Origin: Apoda limacodes
Taxonomy: Eukaryota > Arthropoda > Insecta > Lepidoptera > Limacodidae
Assembly: GCA_946406115.1 (NCBI GenBank)
Contig: OX291553.1
Span: 14,575,001-14,639,000, forward strand
Direction: 5' to 3'
DNA: 64,000 nucleotides
Below, one piece after another: positions 33,726-45,791 of the stretch. The stretch's first letter is position 1. Each line of letters starts with the position of its first letter. The notes beneath the pieces were generated by a model that was given only the letters and a program-made list of their open reading frames with translations, searched no databases and was not told where the DNA came from. The position numbers and the translations under genes are program-made.

Positions 33726-33874
33726 GGAGAAGGTCTCTATGGCTCAAACTCAAATTTGCAAGACGAAGGCGCTGTATACCGCTTACTTTACCGTGGTGCG
33801 GTAAGACCATGCTCGAAATCTCCATAACACGCGGAAGATCCGGCAGGCGTTGCTTTCTTAAGATATTCACATAT
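33726..33874. other. GC-richer stretch between two transposon relics, unassigned
   Basis: Coding-like on the minus strand (a frame reading LPDLPRVMEISSMVLPHHGK continues into a 164-codon ORF that overlaps the transposase relic). No homology recognised. Probably another transposon scrap. Confidence 0.25.
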
Positions 33875-34405
33875 TGAGTGGGCCAGACGGTATACCACCA
33901 GCAGCGATGCTTAAACAGTGTACTCCTGTTATTTCCTGTACTCACGCGCCTCTTAACACACTAGGCAATTTTTGTATTCGTGGAAAACTAAATGCGCTCT
34001 ATCGCCTTGCGCAGCGTGTGATCTACACACAACTTCTAAGATACCTGGAAAACACAATCTGGTTTCTTCTGGCTTTCGCCACGGTCTGGTATCTTCTGGT
34101 GTATCTTACACACCGATGAGCACTTGCCATTGAGAGTCAGGCGTAGGCATTGGCATGTAGCCTGGACATAGCGAAAACATTCTATCGGGTATGGCACCTT
34201 GGCACCGGGGTCATCTATCGAAGTTGCCATCCTACGGACTGCCCGAGGTTTTGTGCAAATGGGTGGCTAGCTTTTTATCCATGCAGACGCATACAAGCTG
34301 TAGTTGATGGTAGTTGTTTTGATAGCATGGAAATTAATGCTGGTGTCTGGAAAGGCTCTGTGCTGTCTCACACTCTGTTTCTAGCTATCTATACTAGTTA
34401 CTTGA
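33875..34405 (+). pseudogene. Jockey-type LINE reverse-transcriptase fragment (family B)
   Basis: Readable pieces are SGPDGIPPAAMLKQC at 33877, then after a gap SLDIAKTFYRVWH near 34155. Next come RRIQAVVDGSCFDSMEINAGV (34285-34346) and GSVLSHTLFL, which is cut before the YADD box. The order and wording parallel 23247-23560. It has several frameshifts. Confidence 0.75.
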
Positions 34406-34954
34406 TAATACTTTTTATAAATAGCTGTGAAGCATGTGGATGCCGTGAGGTTCGTCTAGTACATATTAAAGTACACATTGGAAGTAGTTGCGAAAAACTA
34501 CTGTTAATATATACTTTTCTGTTATAACTAAGATTATTCATAGTCTACGTTTTTTTATGTTGAATTTACTAATAATGGTCAGTTACGTCAGATATTGACC
34601 TTTCCTTTTAAGTCCCGTTGAAATATGCGGTGGAATCCGAGCTTCCAAAAATGCTTAAACACGCCGTTTCGTGTGTCAACTGAAAGACTTTGATAATATG
34701 ATATAATATATCCGTACAAAGTTTTTATTTCACTACTCTCCTAGAGTACAATTATTTATAAAGGGCAAAGCATATCATTCTTTATTTGCAACTTAAAAAC
34801 CAAAATTTGGGGCAAATCGAATAATTCTCGATGTTCAGTTTTTGGTTTGCAAAAAAGAAGATTTATGTACTGCATAATTTTAAGTTTTTGCTACGTTAAG
34901 AAGAATAAATGCTAACTAAAGTACAATTAATAAACGTATTGTATTTTCTTTAAC
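34406..34954. other. No feature seen
   Basis: AT-rich spacer between two LINE relics. Confidence 0.4.
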
Positions 34955-35414
34955 ACACTCACCTTCGATTTGCCGACGACATAGTGGTCATGGCAGAATC
35001 GCTGGAAGATCAAGGCACGATGCTTGAAAACCTCAGCAGAGATTCCCAACGGTTGGCCTTAAAATCAATATGGATAAAACGAAGGTAATATTCAATGTCC
35101 ACTTCGCGCCTATATCGGTTGTTGTTGGGAACGCTACTCTCGAAGTTTTTGACCAAAATACCTTAGTTCCTAAAGACGAAAGTCTATTATCAATGTGTGA
35201 TGCCAGTGATGACTTATGGTAGAGAAACTCTCTCTTACTGGTCTTCAATTGTTGGCCTTTTAAATAAGCTCAGAGTCGCTCAGCGAGCTATGGAAAGAGC
35301 TATGCTCGGTGTTTCGTTGCGCAATAAAAGCCGAAACGAAGAAATTCGCCGAAGAACTAAAGTTACCGACATAGCTCAAACAGTTAGCAAGCTGAAGTGG
35401 CAAAAAATAACTTC
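34955..35414 (+). pseudogene. RTE-type LINE RT/C-terminal fragment with internal deletion
   Basis: Starts at THLRFADDIVVMAESLEDQGTM (34958 onward, intact FADD), shifts frame, and resumes with PVMTYGRETLS at 35203. It continues with RVAQRAMERAMLGVSLRNKS, RNEEIRRRTKVTDIAQ and KLKWQ. These are hallmark phrases of insect RTE elements (VLPVMTYGSETW, QRAMERAMLG). About 100 codons between FADD and VMTYG are shortened or scrambled. Confidence 0.85.
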
Positions 35415-36149
35415 AATGTCATATAACCCAGACACTTTAATGTGTTTGCTTGTGTAATCAACGCGATAATCAGACATGGTAGGTCCTAATAGAAAAGAGA
35501 ATCAACTTTTTTTGAGTCAGTCTTGGAAAATCTTTCTGTCTACAGTTCTGTCAGACACATTGAAAATGGTAGCGATTCTTGTATTCAGTTCACCTGTTCG
35601 CAACTTACATATATATAATATATTGCCAAATCTTTGCGTGGGTATTACTCTGCCGTTTTAAGCTTGGAACATAGTTCAACAATCTGTCAGTTTTTCTTGT
35701 TTAATATCCAGTAATTTTTAAATTCTGCCACACAAAATTAACTGAAATTTGTATGGCTTTATAACTGAATTATAAATATATCTCTTATTTAATTATATTT
35801 CTAAAATAAATATCTATAAAAGGGTAATTTTAGTATGTTAACCATTAATTTTGGAAATGGCGAAAGTCAGTAATTCATTTCCCTAATATATACTAAATTT
35901 TGCGAATACTATCTTTTGCGCCTAGGCTGGGTAAATTTTGTATTAGCCGTGACGAGTCTTCTTTCAGTACAAAGTGAAAAGTTTCAAAATGGCGGTAAAT
36001 ATTAATATAATGTTATTACTGGCAATTGTTTATTATATTGTCACCGAGTTCTGAGCTTCCCTGAAAATTAGCGTATGCTAGCTCGGTAAATTATCGAAAT
36101 TTCGATCAGAAGATTTGATCCAAAAAAACAGGTAGAACTGTCATCCTTT
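35415..36149. other. Mostly unassigned; one small ORF with a good start context
   Basis: A 21-codon ORF, 35989-36054 (caaaATGG context, hydrophobic MLLLAIVYYIV), lies 24 bp after ttcagtac, an arthropod Inr-like string. No downstream exon could be joined. Confidence 0.25.
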
Positions 36150-36495
36150 GGGATGTGCTCTGATGAATTGTTTGAAATGATGCCCACGCCTATTGTTTAC
36201 CGTCGCATCGCTCGCCATCGGCAGGGAATTCATTCTCACTCCTTTGAACCGAAATGGTCGCATACAGTGCGGTTTCAGAGAAACTTCCTCCCGCGAACGC
36301 TTGGGATGTGGAATAAGCTACCTGCCAAGGTTTTCTCTAACGACTACAGCATGGGGTCCTTCAAGAAAGAAGTTATTAGATTTTTGAAAAGTCGGCAACG
36401 CGCGAGTGATACCCCTGGCGTTGCAAGCGTCCATAGGCTACGGTGACCGCTTACTATCAGGCAGACCGTTGGCTTTAAATATAAGTGTTGTAAAA
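36150..36495 (+). pseudogene. Jockey-type LINE 3' end (family B)
   Basis: The C-terminus reads through: GMCSDELFEMMPTPIVYRR, RHRQGIHSH, FLPRTLGMWNKLPAKVFS, MGSFKKEVIRFLKSRQR and ASDTPGVASVHRL. The 3' UTR follows and ends in a short A-run (36489-36495), but its last part diverges from the other copies after cagaccg. 5'-truncated. Confidence 0.85.
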
Positions 36496-38302
36496 AAAGA
36501 AATGGAGCGACATATTATATGAATTTAAATTAAGACGATAAACATTAATATATCAGTGAGCTAAAGTTACATAACACTAAATAATAGGTGACTACCTGTT
36601 ATAATTAACGGAACTAACATTTCAAGTACTTAAATGGAACCCTAAATTTATATAAAAGATTATTGCTTTACTTTATACGTTTACAATTTAATCGAATAGG
36701 TGAAAAAGAAGATAAGAGTAAAGAGGTTGGTCACCTCATTTAAGATTAGATTAAATGAGACTATCTTAAACGAATCAATGTTGAAAAGCTAAAAGAATTG
36801 ACGGGAAATTAAATTCTATCAAGGCATTGTGGCATTTGGATATAGAACGATTTTTTTGAGACTAAATTCACAAAGTAACTCACAATAGTCATGTATGCTT
36901 CCACAAAGGAATAATATCCAGTTATCATTTTGCATTTTAATTTAAGCGCTAGATCGGTCCAAGTGGACGGTCACTTTAAAAAATTGACCCGATGATGTGT
37001 GATATCTTATTTCCTCACACATCCTAACATAAATATTTCATTTGGTGATAGATTAGTTTCGATAAGCCCTAATTTTTGTATTCGATTCCGCTGACATCAA
37101 AACGGCTTTGAGTTCCGTTTAAGGTAATTTCTTAAAGATTATCGTACCAGAATTTGTTTTCGATTAAGCGCCACAACAATGTTCAGGAGTAGTAAGTAAT
37201 GAGTAGGAGTAGGACCGCCCCGTCCGATTTAATAATTGAAAATGGTTTGATTGTCAGTCCCCTGATCCTGATCAAAAGCGAGTCTTAGTACTGTGAGATT
37301 ATTGGCACGACACGCTGTTTTACATTTCAAATGCAAGCAAAACGTCGTTGTTGACGAATTCCTTAAAAAAATAATTCTCGCCAAGTTCTGAAAAAAAAAC
37401 AGTGATATAAATTTTTAATATTTATTCCCAGAGGTTAAGGATTTTGCAACCATGGTAATAAACTGCCAGGTGAATATTTACTACCTAAACTAATATTTCC
37501 TAATAATAAGGAAAGTTAAAGAAAAAATGTGTTAGGTGTCATAATTCTTAAACATTTTGAGGATAAGTGCATATTTAAGATGCTTTACCTCCAAATTTAT
37601 CAGAACCGTGACATTTAAGAACATTTTTATACATATTCATTCTTTTTGTTTTTTAAGGTTCTTGTGTTGCCAAATAAGGATTATTTTAGCGGCTGTAGTC
37701 TACAAAAAAAAGTCGGGGAAAACCGTCTAGCATTTCATTTGTATTCGAGGTCAAAGAAGCAAGCTGTGTAGATCTTAGTCCAAATGCTTGATTTCACTGA
37801 TCGTCTTACTAGTACCATGAGAATAAGAAATAAAACCATTATTCTTATACGAGTACCAATGTAACAGTTTTTGAAACACACTTGGTTATAAAGTGGCTGT
37901 TATTGCACAGCTTTTACGTTCATAACCCAGCTTATAAAAAAATGCGTGCTTTTTATTTTATCATACATAACTGCGCTAGTACGTTATGATATGTTCTTTA
38001 AATCTCAGTAAAAAATATATATTCTTGTCTTATTTTAAAAACTTATGATATTGGCTTAAAATATGAAAAAAAGCGAAATGCACAATCAGATAAACCAGTG
38101 AGAATAAACTATGTTCTACCTATTGGCTATTTCTTGATTTTCAGATTTGCATTTACGACAAGTAACAGAAAAAACGGGGTCTAGGCAAATGGCTCCAATG
38201 CGGCCAGTGAGTTTACTTAAATGATAGTATATTTTTACTACCATGAATATTGCGCGCGAAAACAGAAATCGCGTGCCATTTTCTTACAAATATTTGTGTA
38301 AA
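36496..38302. other. No gene seen
   Basis: AT-rich, no recognisable proteins or repeats. Confidence 0.4.
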
Positions 38303-38477
38303 CATGATGTGTTTTTTTTTTAATTTTATCCCCGTAAGTATGTTGAAAAATTTTTTAGGACACTTGTAAGATATAGTTATTACAGACTAGCATGATGTGT
38401 TTTTTTTTAAATTATTCCCCGCAAGTATGTTGAAAAATTTTTTAGGACACTTGTAAGATATAGTTATTACAGACTAG
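38303..38477 (+). repeat. Near-perfect 88-bp tandem duplication
   Basis: Units 38303-38390 and 38391-38477 differ by only a few bases. Both open catgatgtgtttttttt and close gttattacagactag. Confidence 0.95.
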
Positions 38478-38864
38478 GCTCTATTTCGCCTGAAATCCTG
38501 CCTCGGTTGTTATGAACAATCTAGCTCACTTGTTTCGAAATGCACTAAAGTATAAAGTCATCGAAAACATGTTCAAAACATCAGTGCGTGTTTACAAGTC
38601 TGAATCAATTTACCAGGATACTGATTTACGTAAATCATAAATGAAAAATATGCGAAGTTGCGCACAAGCTTTGCAAGCACAAGTAATTGACAGTTTGGTG
38701 TTGAAATAGAGAAAAAAAAAAACGCTATGCAATCAAATGTTGAGCAAAATAAAATTGACAGTAATATTTTTCTACCGTTCAATAAAAATGGAATTTGAAA
38801 TTTCAAAGAAACCGTGAGGTGTCGTGGCATACCCGGATTGGAAAGTTTTTGTTTTGCTATACAT

Positions 38865-39330
38865 TATGTACTGACTTAGTGCACTAATAAGTCTTATGCT
38901 TGACATTTTCTAAATACGTATAAAAAAAACTTAAGCTTTGATATTCCCACTAAATACAAATCCTCAGTGCACTAATTCGATTCATACTTAACGCTTTTCG
39001 AGTACAAAAGCCTCCCTTAAGACCCTATCTAAGTCGGTTAAAACAGCGTTGATTTTTTTATTTAGTAGATTTTCAGTGCGCTAGGCCAACTCACACTTGA
39101 CGTTTTTTAAGTTGCTGTATACTTCTTCGATAAGCTATTCCCATATCAAATTCTATCGAAACCGGCTTAGCGGTTCTTTTAAATTTCTATCTTTTTGAAA
39201 CCCCTATTGGGGTATACACGTGACAGTGTTAACGTAAATGTCCTTCTGTAAGGTTATCCTCATGATAAATTTCATTAAAATCAGCTTAGCGGTTCAAACA
39301 ATTTATTATTAGTCTACGCTAATTCAACTC
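38865..39330 (+). repeat. Degenerate dispersed repeat with three ~100-bp units
   Basis: The phrase cagtgc(a/g)ctaa... followed by cttgac/cttaacg-tttt-aagt appears near 38878, 38966 and 39075. It leads into aaatttcattaaaatcagc and ttagcggttcaaac, wording typical of a common insect repeat. Confidence 0.4.
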
Positions 39331-39479
39331 AGACTTAAGCTATGTTCTTCCTCTCCCCTCATAAATTTTCATTATAATTCACGGAAAAAAATATTTACAC
39401 GCTATATGGATAAGGAATACATTCTCGATAGTAAAGGATGGACAGCAATTTAGTTGTGTATTTGTTACAAACTCGATAG

Positions 39480-39969
39480 TGTAAATACGACACAGTAAAA
39501 CTTACCATCTGGGAATGTTAAACCGTCAGAAGATAATCAGATAGTATAAGTTACCTTATAGATCTCTTTTAGAGTTACTATTTTATTCAAGGTACATCTA
39601 ACCAAATAGTTGATTGTAAATATTTTAATCTGTCAAATGCTTCAACGTGCTATATGAAATAATCTAACAGTTACAGTCTGTTTGATGTTTCATGATATTC
39701 ATATAGGAAAAGGTCAGAGTTATCATCTACTAAACGTTTAAGAGTACCATATCAATAAGTTGTCTGAGTTACCGTCTACTGAGTAGTAGACGCAACAATC
39801 TAGATTATGTGTGTACAAGATTGCTTTATTAATTATAAATATCGTGTTAAATTACACTATTGATTGTAATTGTCACTCAGATACTGCCCTGTTTAATGTC
39901 TTTTCGTTTATTCTACAATTTGAAAAGTTCTCTGTATAAAACAGTTTGTAACTGACTACCTACCAGATT
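39480..39969 (+). repeat. Highly degenerate older part of the ~84-bp satellite
   Basis: Loose echoes of the unit consensus (ttgtaa-tg, actgcc-tgttta, gtctttcgttta) suggest decayed units preceding the clear ones. Low certainty. Confidence 0.3.
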
Positions 39970-40230
39970 GTTCGGTTTAGTGTTTGTATCACCTGCTATG
40001 TAGAACGTAATATTTAGTATACTGATTGCAACTGGTAACTGTAGGGACTGTTCGGTTTAGTGAATAGTTTGTATCATCTGCTATGAGGAACGTAATATTT
40101 AGTATACTGATTGCAACTGGTAACTGTAGGGACTGTGCAGTTTAGTGTCTAGTTTGTATCACCTGCTATGTAGAACGTAATATTTAGTATACTGATTGTA
40201 ACTGCTACTCATAGGGTTGTTCGGTTAGAG
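39970..40230 (+). repeat. ~84-bp satellite, three clear units
   Basis: Units start at 39970, 40050 and 40135 (periods 80, 85 and 84). Each contains gtttgtatcacctgctatg and acgtaatatttagtatactg. The fourth is cut off after gttcggtta at 40219. Confidence 0.9.
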
Positions 40231-40996
40231 GTAGAGTTCTTATACTAATACTTATTCGATCCAACATATATATAACAGGGTAACCTATTTTTTTAGCAAT
40301 ATGTAGAAAATGCTTTCCAGCTTTAAGATTCGCCTTTATAGAAGTGAAAACAATAGAAACATATTTATGACATGTAAAGAATTGAGTGTAAAATTTGTGA
40401 ACTAAAAATTTTTTTTTGTAATTTCAGTTTTTTACGTTTGAATGATATTATGTATTATATTTAATTTCAATTCGATTTTAACTTATTTAATTGTGACTTG
40501 ACTTAATTATTTATTTATTTTTTTTAATCGAAATTTTTACAAAATCTATTTATTATATCTTACTAATAGTGATGAAATTTTATGTATTTATTTTGTATTT
40601 GTATGGGACTTGTGCCTGAAAATAAAATGCTTTATTATTATTATTTATTATTATATATGTCACAGCACAATATCATCTTATGGAACCCTTAGAAGTTAGT
40701 TCGTTAACATCGTTATCTCTCTCCTGCTCAATTAAATGTAGTTTTAACCAGGCAATTCATATCAGGTCTCTCCGTCATATGAATGACAGTAAGAAGTAGA
40801 TGTCTATTATAATTGGTTATAATATATTTCATACATTAGTAAAGGTATTTTACAACTGACATTATGTAAGCCTACAGTCGTTTTTATTGCTATCTCACTC
40901 TTATATTACAATCTCTCTCTCTGTGTCAAGTCGATGGTTTTCATATAATTTTAACTACTACTATTGAACTCTAAAATAGAATGCGAACTAACCAAC
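40231..40996. other. No feature seen
   Basis: AT-rich spacer between the two satellites, with a tctctctctct tract near 40912. Confidence 0.45.
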
Positions 40997-42111
40997 TAAT
41001 TAATTACAATATATTTTACTATCAACAATTAGAAAGTTTGAAGTTACAATAAACGATATCAAGAATTACTTACTAAGGAGTGTACTTTGTCTTCAAACAT
41101 TCAGTATTAATATTAATTATAATATAATTTGCTGTCAACATTTAGAAAGTTTAAAGTTAAAATAAACGATATTAAGAATAACCTACTTAGGAGTGTTTTT
41201 TGTCATCATGCATTCAGTTTTAATATTAATTACAATATATTTTACTATCAACATTTAGAAAGTTTGAAGTTACAATAAACGATATCAAGAATTACTTACT
41301 TAGGAGTGTATTTTGTCATAACACATTCAGTTTGATTATTAATTATTCTATACTTTACTGTCAACACTTAGAAAGTTTGAAGTTACAATAAACGATATCA
41401 AGAATAACTTAATTAGGAGTGTATTTTGTCATCATACATTCAGTTTTAATATTAATTATAATATAATTTACTGTCAACATTTAGAAAGTTTAAAGTTAAA
41501 ATAAACGATATTAAGAATAACCTACTTAGGAGTGTATTTTGTCATTATGCATTCAGTTTGATTATTAATTATTCTATACTTTACTGTCAACACTTAGAAA
41601 GTTTGAAGTTACAATAAACGATATCAAGAATAACTTAATTAGGAGTGTATTTTGTCATCATACATTCAGTTTTAATATTAATTGTAATATAATTTACTGT
41701 CAACATTTAGAAAGTTTAAAGTTAAAATAAACGATATTAAGAATAACCTACTTAGGAGTGTATTTTGTCATCATGCATTCAGTTTTAATATTAATAACAA
41801 TATATTTTACTATCAACATTAAGAAAGTTTGAAGTTGCAATAAATGATATCAAGAATTACTTACTAAAGAGTGTATTTTGTCATCACACATTCATTTTTA
41901 ATATTAATTAAAATATTTTACCATCAACATTAAGAAATTTGAAGTTAAAATAAATGATATCAAGAATTACTTACTAAGGAGTGTATTTTGTCATCACACA
42001 TTTAGTTTTAATATTAATTAAAATATTTTACCATCAACATTAAGAAATTTGAAGTTACAATAAATGATATCAAGAATAACTTAATTAGGAGTGTATTTTG
42101 TCATCATACAT
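40997..42111 (+). repeat. 113-bp tandem satellite, about ten units, partly dimeric
   Basis: Unit starts at aataaa(c/t)gatat: 41049, 41161, 41274, 41387, 41500, 41613, 41726, 41839, 41949 and 42059 (periods 112-113, then 110). Two variants (…gatatcaag and …gatattaag) partly alternate. Units at 41387 and 41613 differ at about one base, so a 226-bp dimer was amplified recently. The last unit is cut by LINE sequence at about 42112. Confidence 0.95.
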
Positions 42112-43355
42112 TATACATACGATACCGCTGTCTATACCACCGATAGGCAAGTGAGTCGAATCACTAAGAGACTCCAACCCGCTATCACCGCCCTAGGCGA
42201 ATGGTTCCGGAAATGGAGAATCGAGATGAATCCCGACAAAAGCTCTGCCGTCCTCTTTACCGTAGGCTGCCCTCCGCGGCCATCTCCCCTCTCTCATTTA
42301 AGTCGTGCCATTCCCTGGCAAAATAAGACCAAATTTCTCGGTGTGACCATGGATAGGCGTTTGAACTTCCACGCTCACATCAAAATAGTCAGAGACCGAG
42401 CCGCTTTTGTCCTCGGTCGTCTTTATCCCATGATAGGCAAGTACAGTAAGATGTCGCTTAGAAATAAGCTAAATCTTTACACAAGTTGCATCCGCCCCAT
42501 ACTAGCTTATGCTAGCGTAGTCTTTGCGCTGTCCAAGCGCAATCTCCACAAACTCCAGACCCTCCAAAACCGCTTTCTCAGAGCGGCCTCTGGAGCCTCT
42601 TGGTACGTTCGCAATGCGGACCTACACAGAGACTTCGAACTTCCCACGATTCCCCAATACTTCAAAGACTTGGCAGTCCGCTTTTTCGAGCGTACGCAAA
42701 ATCACCCGAATCGTTTAATTGTGCAATCCACAACGTATCGTCCCCCCGATCAAAGTCAAAGTCAAATAAGGATTTTACAATCACTTTTGAATCGTCAAAG
42801 TTATAAAATATTATTTTTTGAACCCTCCCACCTTCCCGCCGGTTCACAATGTTGTTGATTTCTACCGAGAAGAATCCGGCAAGAAACTCGATAGTTACTC
42901 GATCGACCTCGGAACGGTCGTAAAACTATAGTTAGGCGGCCTCGGCACGTACTAACGGCCCCAGATGACGATCTCGCTGTCCGGATAGCGAGATTAGTCT
43001 CTACGACCTCCCCAAATAGGGCCTCCCTCCAAACATGACGCCGACGTCCCCGGGTTCGTCGGCGCCCGCAAGGATACACGAGGTATCAAAGAGTGCCGGG
43101 ACACTTCTCGCCCCCACTCAATCGCAACCGTACCCGCGTAACGGGGAACTCCCCTCCTGGCGGTGACTCACCTTCGGGTTCGAGACTCACGCCGGTCGAA
43201 GGGAGCGACAACCCAAGCCAAGGCTTCCTCCGCGGGGAGCCCTTGAGCGTTGGCGCTATATGGACTGAGGCTCCTTCAGAGTCTCGCCCCAAAAAGCCCG
43301 GTGAAGCAGTAATGGCTGCAACAGCCAACTGCATTGTCAGCTCAGAAAAAAAAAA
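42112..43355 (+). mobile_element. 5'-truncated Jockey-type LINE (family A), split by a nested insertion
   Basis: The ORF2 C-terminal third is open from the YADD box onward (DTAVYTTDRQ). It continues with LGEWFRKWRIEMNPDKS, FLGVTMDRRLNFHAHI, RPILAYASVVFA, LQTLQNRFLRAASGA and FFERTQNHPNRL. At 42751 it is interrupted, and it resumes at 42905 with RPRNGRKTIVRRPRHVLTA, DDDLAVRIARLVS and RASLQT, stop TGA about 43036-43038. A GC-rich 3' UTR follows, ending in an A-run at about 43346-43355. Without the insertion the ORF is continuous from 42112 to the stop with no frameshift, so the copy was young when hit. The left end abuts the 113-bp satellite directly. Confidence 0.9.
42752..42899 (-). mobile_element. 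148-bp CR1-like LINE 3' tail inserted in the Jockey ORF2
   Basis: Nearly identical to the 3' UTR end of the CR1-like element at 27090-27250 (shared blocks cacttttgaatcgtcaaag, tgaaccctcccaccttcccg, ttgatttctaccgagaagaa). It starts with the same (GTCAAA)n tail, so it is a heavily 5'-truncated copy of that family in minus orientation. CGATC stands on both sides (42747-42751 and 42900-42904), and removing insert plus one CGATC restores the Jockey frame. Confidence 0.9.
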
Positions 43356-44339
43356 GTGTCTAGCTGTCATCTAATCTTATTGTATAACGTGCCATAAGGA
43401 ACTTTGTTTCAAAAATCCTTGTATTACACTATAATTTGATCTTACAGTGGGTTTCGTGTGCTAAATGATGAAGGTATTCAAATAAGGTACTAGAAACTGT
43501 ATCAGTATCTATTGACCGATATTTATGTGCTCAAGATCCTGTTCTAAAAAATCCGCAGAAAAAGAACCACGAATGACGTGGCAAGGACTAAAACTAATTT
43601 TGTTACCCGGACAGCATTGGAAATAATAGAAATGGGGGGTTTGTACCTCATAACAGCACTACATCTTAGAATGGCTTGAAGACAATATGAATAGTTACTG
43701 CAGTAAACGACGGGTTACCACAGGGTGGTATATTTGAAAACTACATAAAGTGCCAAGGAAAATATCACATACTGATTATACAGCGAAAGTACGACTCTCA
43801 ATCATTGATACCAGTATTCTGTTGAGCAACTCAAGGTATACCCTAGCCACGTGCGTCACTCGTGTATAGTTATTTAATTAGTGCTTTATCATGGTCTTTA
43901 TTTACGTCGCCATTTGGAGACCAATTGAGTGCATTTTGTATTAAGGATGGTAAGGAGAAAACTATTAAAGAGAGGCTATTAAGAATCCTAAGGCCAAAGA
44001 GTGAAGGTTTTTTTTTTTTATTCGGCTCACTAAACTGAACACCCACAGTAATAACATGAAAAAAAAAAGACATTTATCAATACAGCTCTTGTGAACCTTC
44101 TCTTAGAAGTGGGCACAGCTAACATAAGTATGTTACATTTTTGTTACAAATACTAAATAATATAAAAAGGATTAAAACAAAAAAAGATATAAAAGTTATG
44201 AAATACAAAAATAAATTTAAATTACAGTATTAGAATGATGCTTATGAGGTATTAAAAATATCTTGCGAAACATTTAAACTTTCACAGGATGAACTCATAC
44301 GATTTATGAGAGAGGTCATTTACCTGTATTAGTAATAGT
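43356..44339. other. No gene seen
   Basis: Unassigned, moderately AT-rich; no frame or repeat recognised. Confidence 0.4.
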
Positions 44340-44540
44340 TAAAAAGTTTTGTGATTAGTAAGTCTGCTGTTCGGACGCGAGACCGAAATATTTAATTTAG
44401 ACAGTATTGAGGAGCAGTCTACTAAGCCATGCAGTATTTTAAACGCAAAAACTATGTCAACATTATGTCGTCTTAGTGCCAGCGGTGATATATTAAAACG
44501 ATTTAATCTGGAATAGTAGGATGTAATGGCCTCCTGGTGA
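44340..44540 (-). pseudogene. LINE ORF2 C-terminal fragment
   Basis: The minus strand reads SRLNRFNISPLALRRHNVDI, VFAFKILHGLVDCSSIL, SKLNISVSRPNSRLTNH. This follows the 'L-L-RR---D---FKILHG--D---L' pattern of LINE C-termini and then stops. The clade is not determinable from so little. Confidence 0.6.
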
Positions 44541-45519
44541 TGCTTGGAATTTGTGTCTACTTAAATAAATAAAATAAAAATACAAATAACCATTCACGAA
44601 ATAGCACGTGTAACATCCCAGAGAGACACTTCTCACAAAGTTATAAAAAAATTATACAAACGAGCGTTCACAGTCATTTCATATGCTAAGACACATTAAC
44701 TAAACAAAAGCTTTTAAATTAAAAACCGAAAGAGTAATAAATACTCTTAAAATGACCAAATTCAGAATTGACTTGTAAAAACAATGAAAAAACTATAAAT
44801 GTAAACCAAATATCTGAGAACTTTAGCTACTCGACCCATCGTGGTAACAATTATAAAAAAAAAAAAAAAAACAAAACGACCTATGATCCACCACAAACGA
44901 ACGTGCTATCCTCAACATACTCCTCCTGGAATTAAGGTATACAATAGCTAAACGTCACTAGCTATTTTATTACCACACTTAACAGTAATATTTATATTGC
45001 AGTATCACAGCATGTTATTGTACAGTTGATGAGTGGATGGGAGTTACTGATTTTTAGGGACAACCTTTATGCGTCGCTAAGCCAATAAGAGATCTGGGAC
45101 CTGAACGGAACAAAGGATAGTGGGATTGCAAGAGATCCACGATTTTGAGGACAACATCTTGGCATTCAGAATATAGTTCTAGAGCAATCAACTTGTCTTT
45201 ACTAATCTAGTTTTATTTTGTAATGGGGCTTCATTTTAATACTTAATTGTCAATAAAATCTTAGTACCTAAGTAAAATTAAGTAAAATTAAGTGAATAAC
45301 TGTCATTCTTTTGAAGTTAACATTATGAATTGTAGAAAATAACTATCATATTACTGAATCTACTATTATAAATTGTATAGAATAGCTATCATTCTTTTGG
45401 ACTAATAATTATAAATTGCAGAGAATAATTATCATTCCTCGTGAAAGTTTTTGAAGTGAAAACTTCTTTAGCGACGTTGTGCACTTTTTTTGGTATGGGT
45501 AAAAAATTATAAACTCGCG
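44541..45519. other. No feature seen
   Basis: AT-rich, with a run of about 17 A near 44854-44870. Confidence 0.45.
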
Positions 45520-45745
45520 TCAGGTCACGTGTCCTGATCGTGAAAATGCGTAAGACGGATGGAGAGTAGCCAGCTGGCGCGGCGTAGGAGAGGGAATATC
45601 CCCCTCTCTTTCTACGGCGCGGCGAAAATGTATGCCTGCGCCTGCTGTTTTGTTTAGGCGGCGCAGGGCGCTTGCGCGAATGGTCGTGTGTGTTTATGTT
45701 ACAGCGTGCTACGCGCATCCATGGATGGTGACAGCTGATGGCTCG
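45520..45745. other. GC-rich block with an inverted repeat
   Basis: Stands out in AT-rich DNA. It contains cgcggcgtaggagaggga and, across a short gap, the imperfect inverse ccctctctttctacggcgcg (about 45577-45626), followed by gcgcaggg and cttgcgcg motifs. The 159-codon minus-strand ORF over it looks like a by-product of composition. It could be a CpG-rich promoter or an unnamed repeat. Confidence 0.4.
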
Positions 45746-45791
45746 ACCATCTGTGTAGTGGCCATACTGCTGTGTATTTGTAAAATTCGTG

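Noticed and set aside
33451..33945. 164-codon minus-strand ORF
   Set aside because: Overlaps the opposite-strand transposase relic and the start of a LINE relic, so it is mainly an antisense shadow.
40997..42111. CRISPR-like array
   Set aside because: The whole 113-bp unit repeats with no unique spacers, and the context is a eukaryotic satellite.
42801..43374. Long ORFs on both strands of the GC-rich block near 43 kb (and 475-837)
   Set aside because: They lie in the 3' UTR of a Jockey-type LINE. Shared ends and poly(A) in two copies show this, and GC-richness alone keeps several frames open.
43380..43860. Possible retroviral or LTR-element remnant
   Set aside because: No frame, LTR pair or primer-binding site could be supported.
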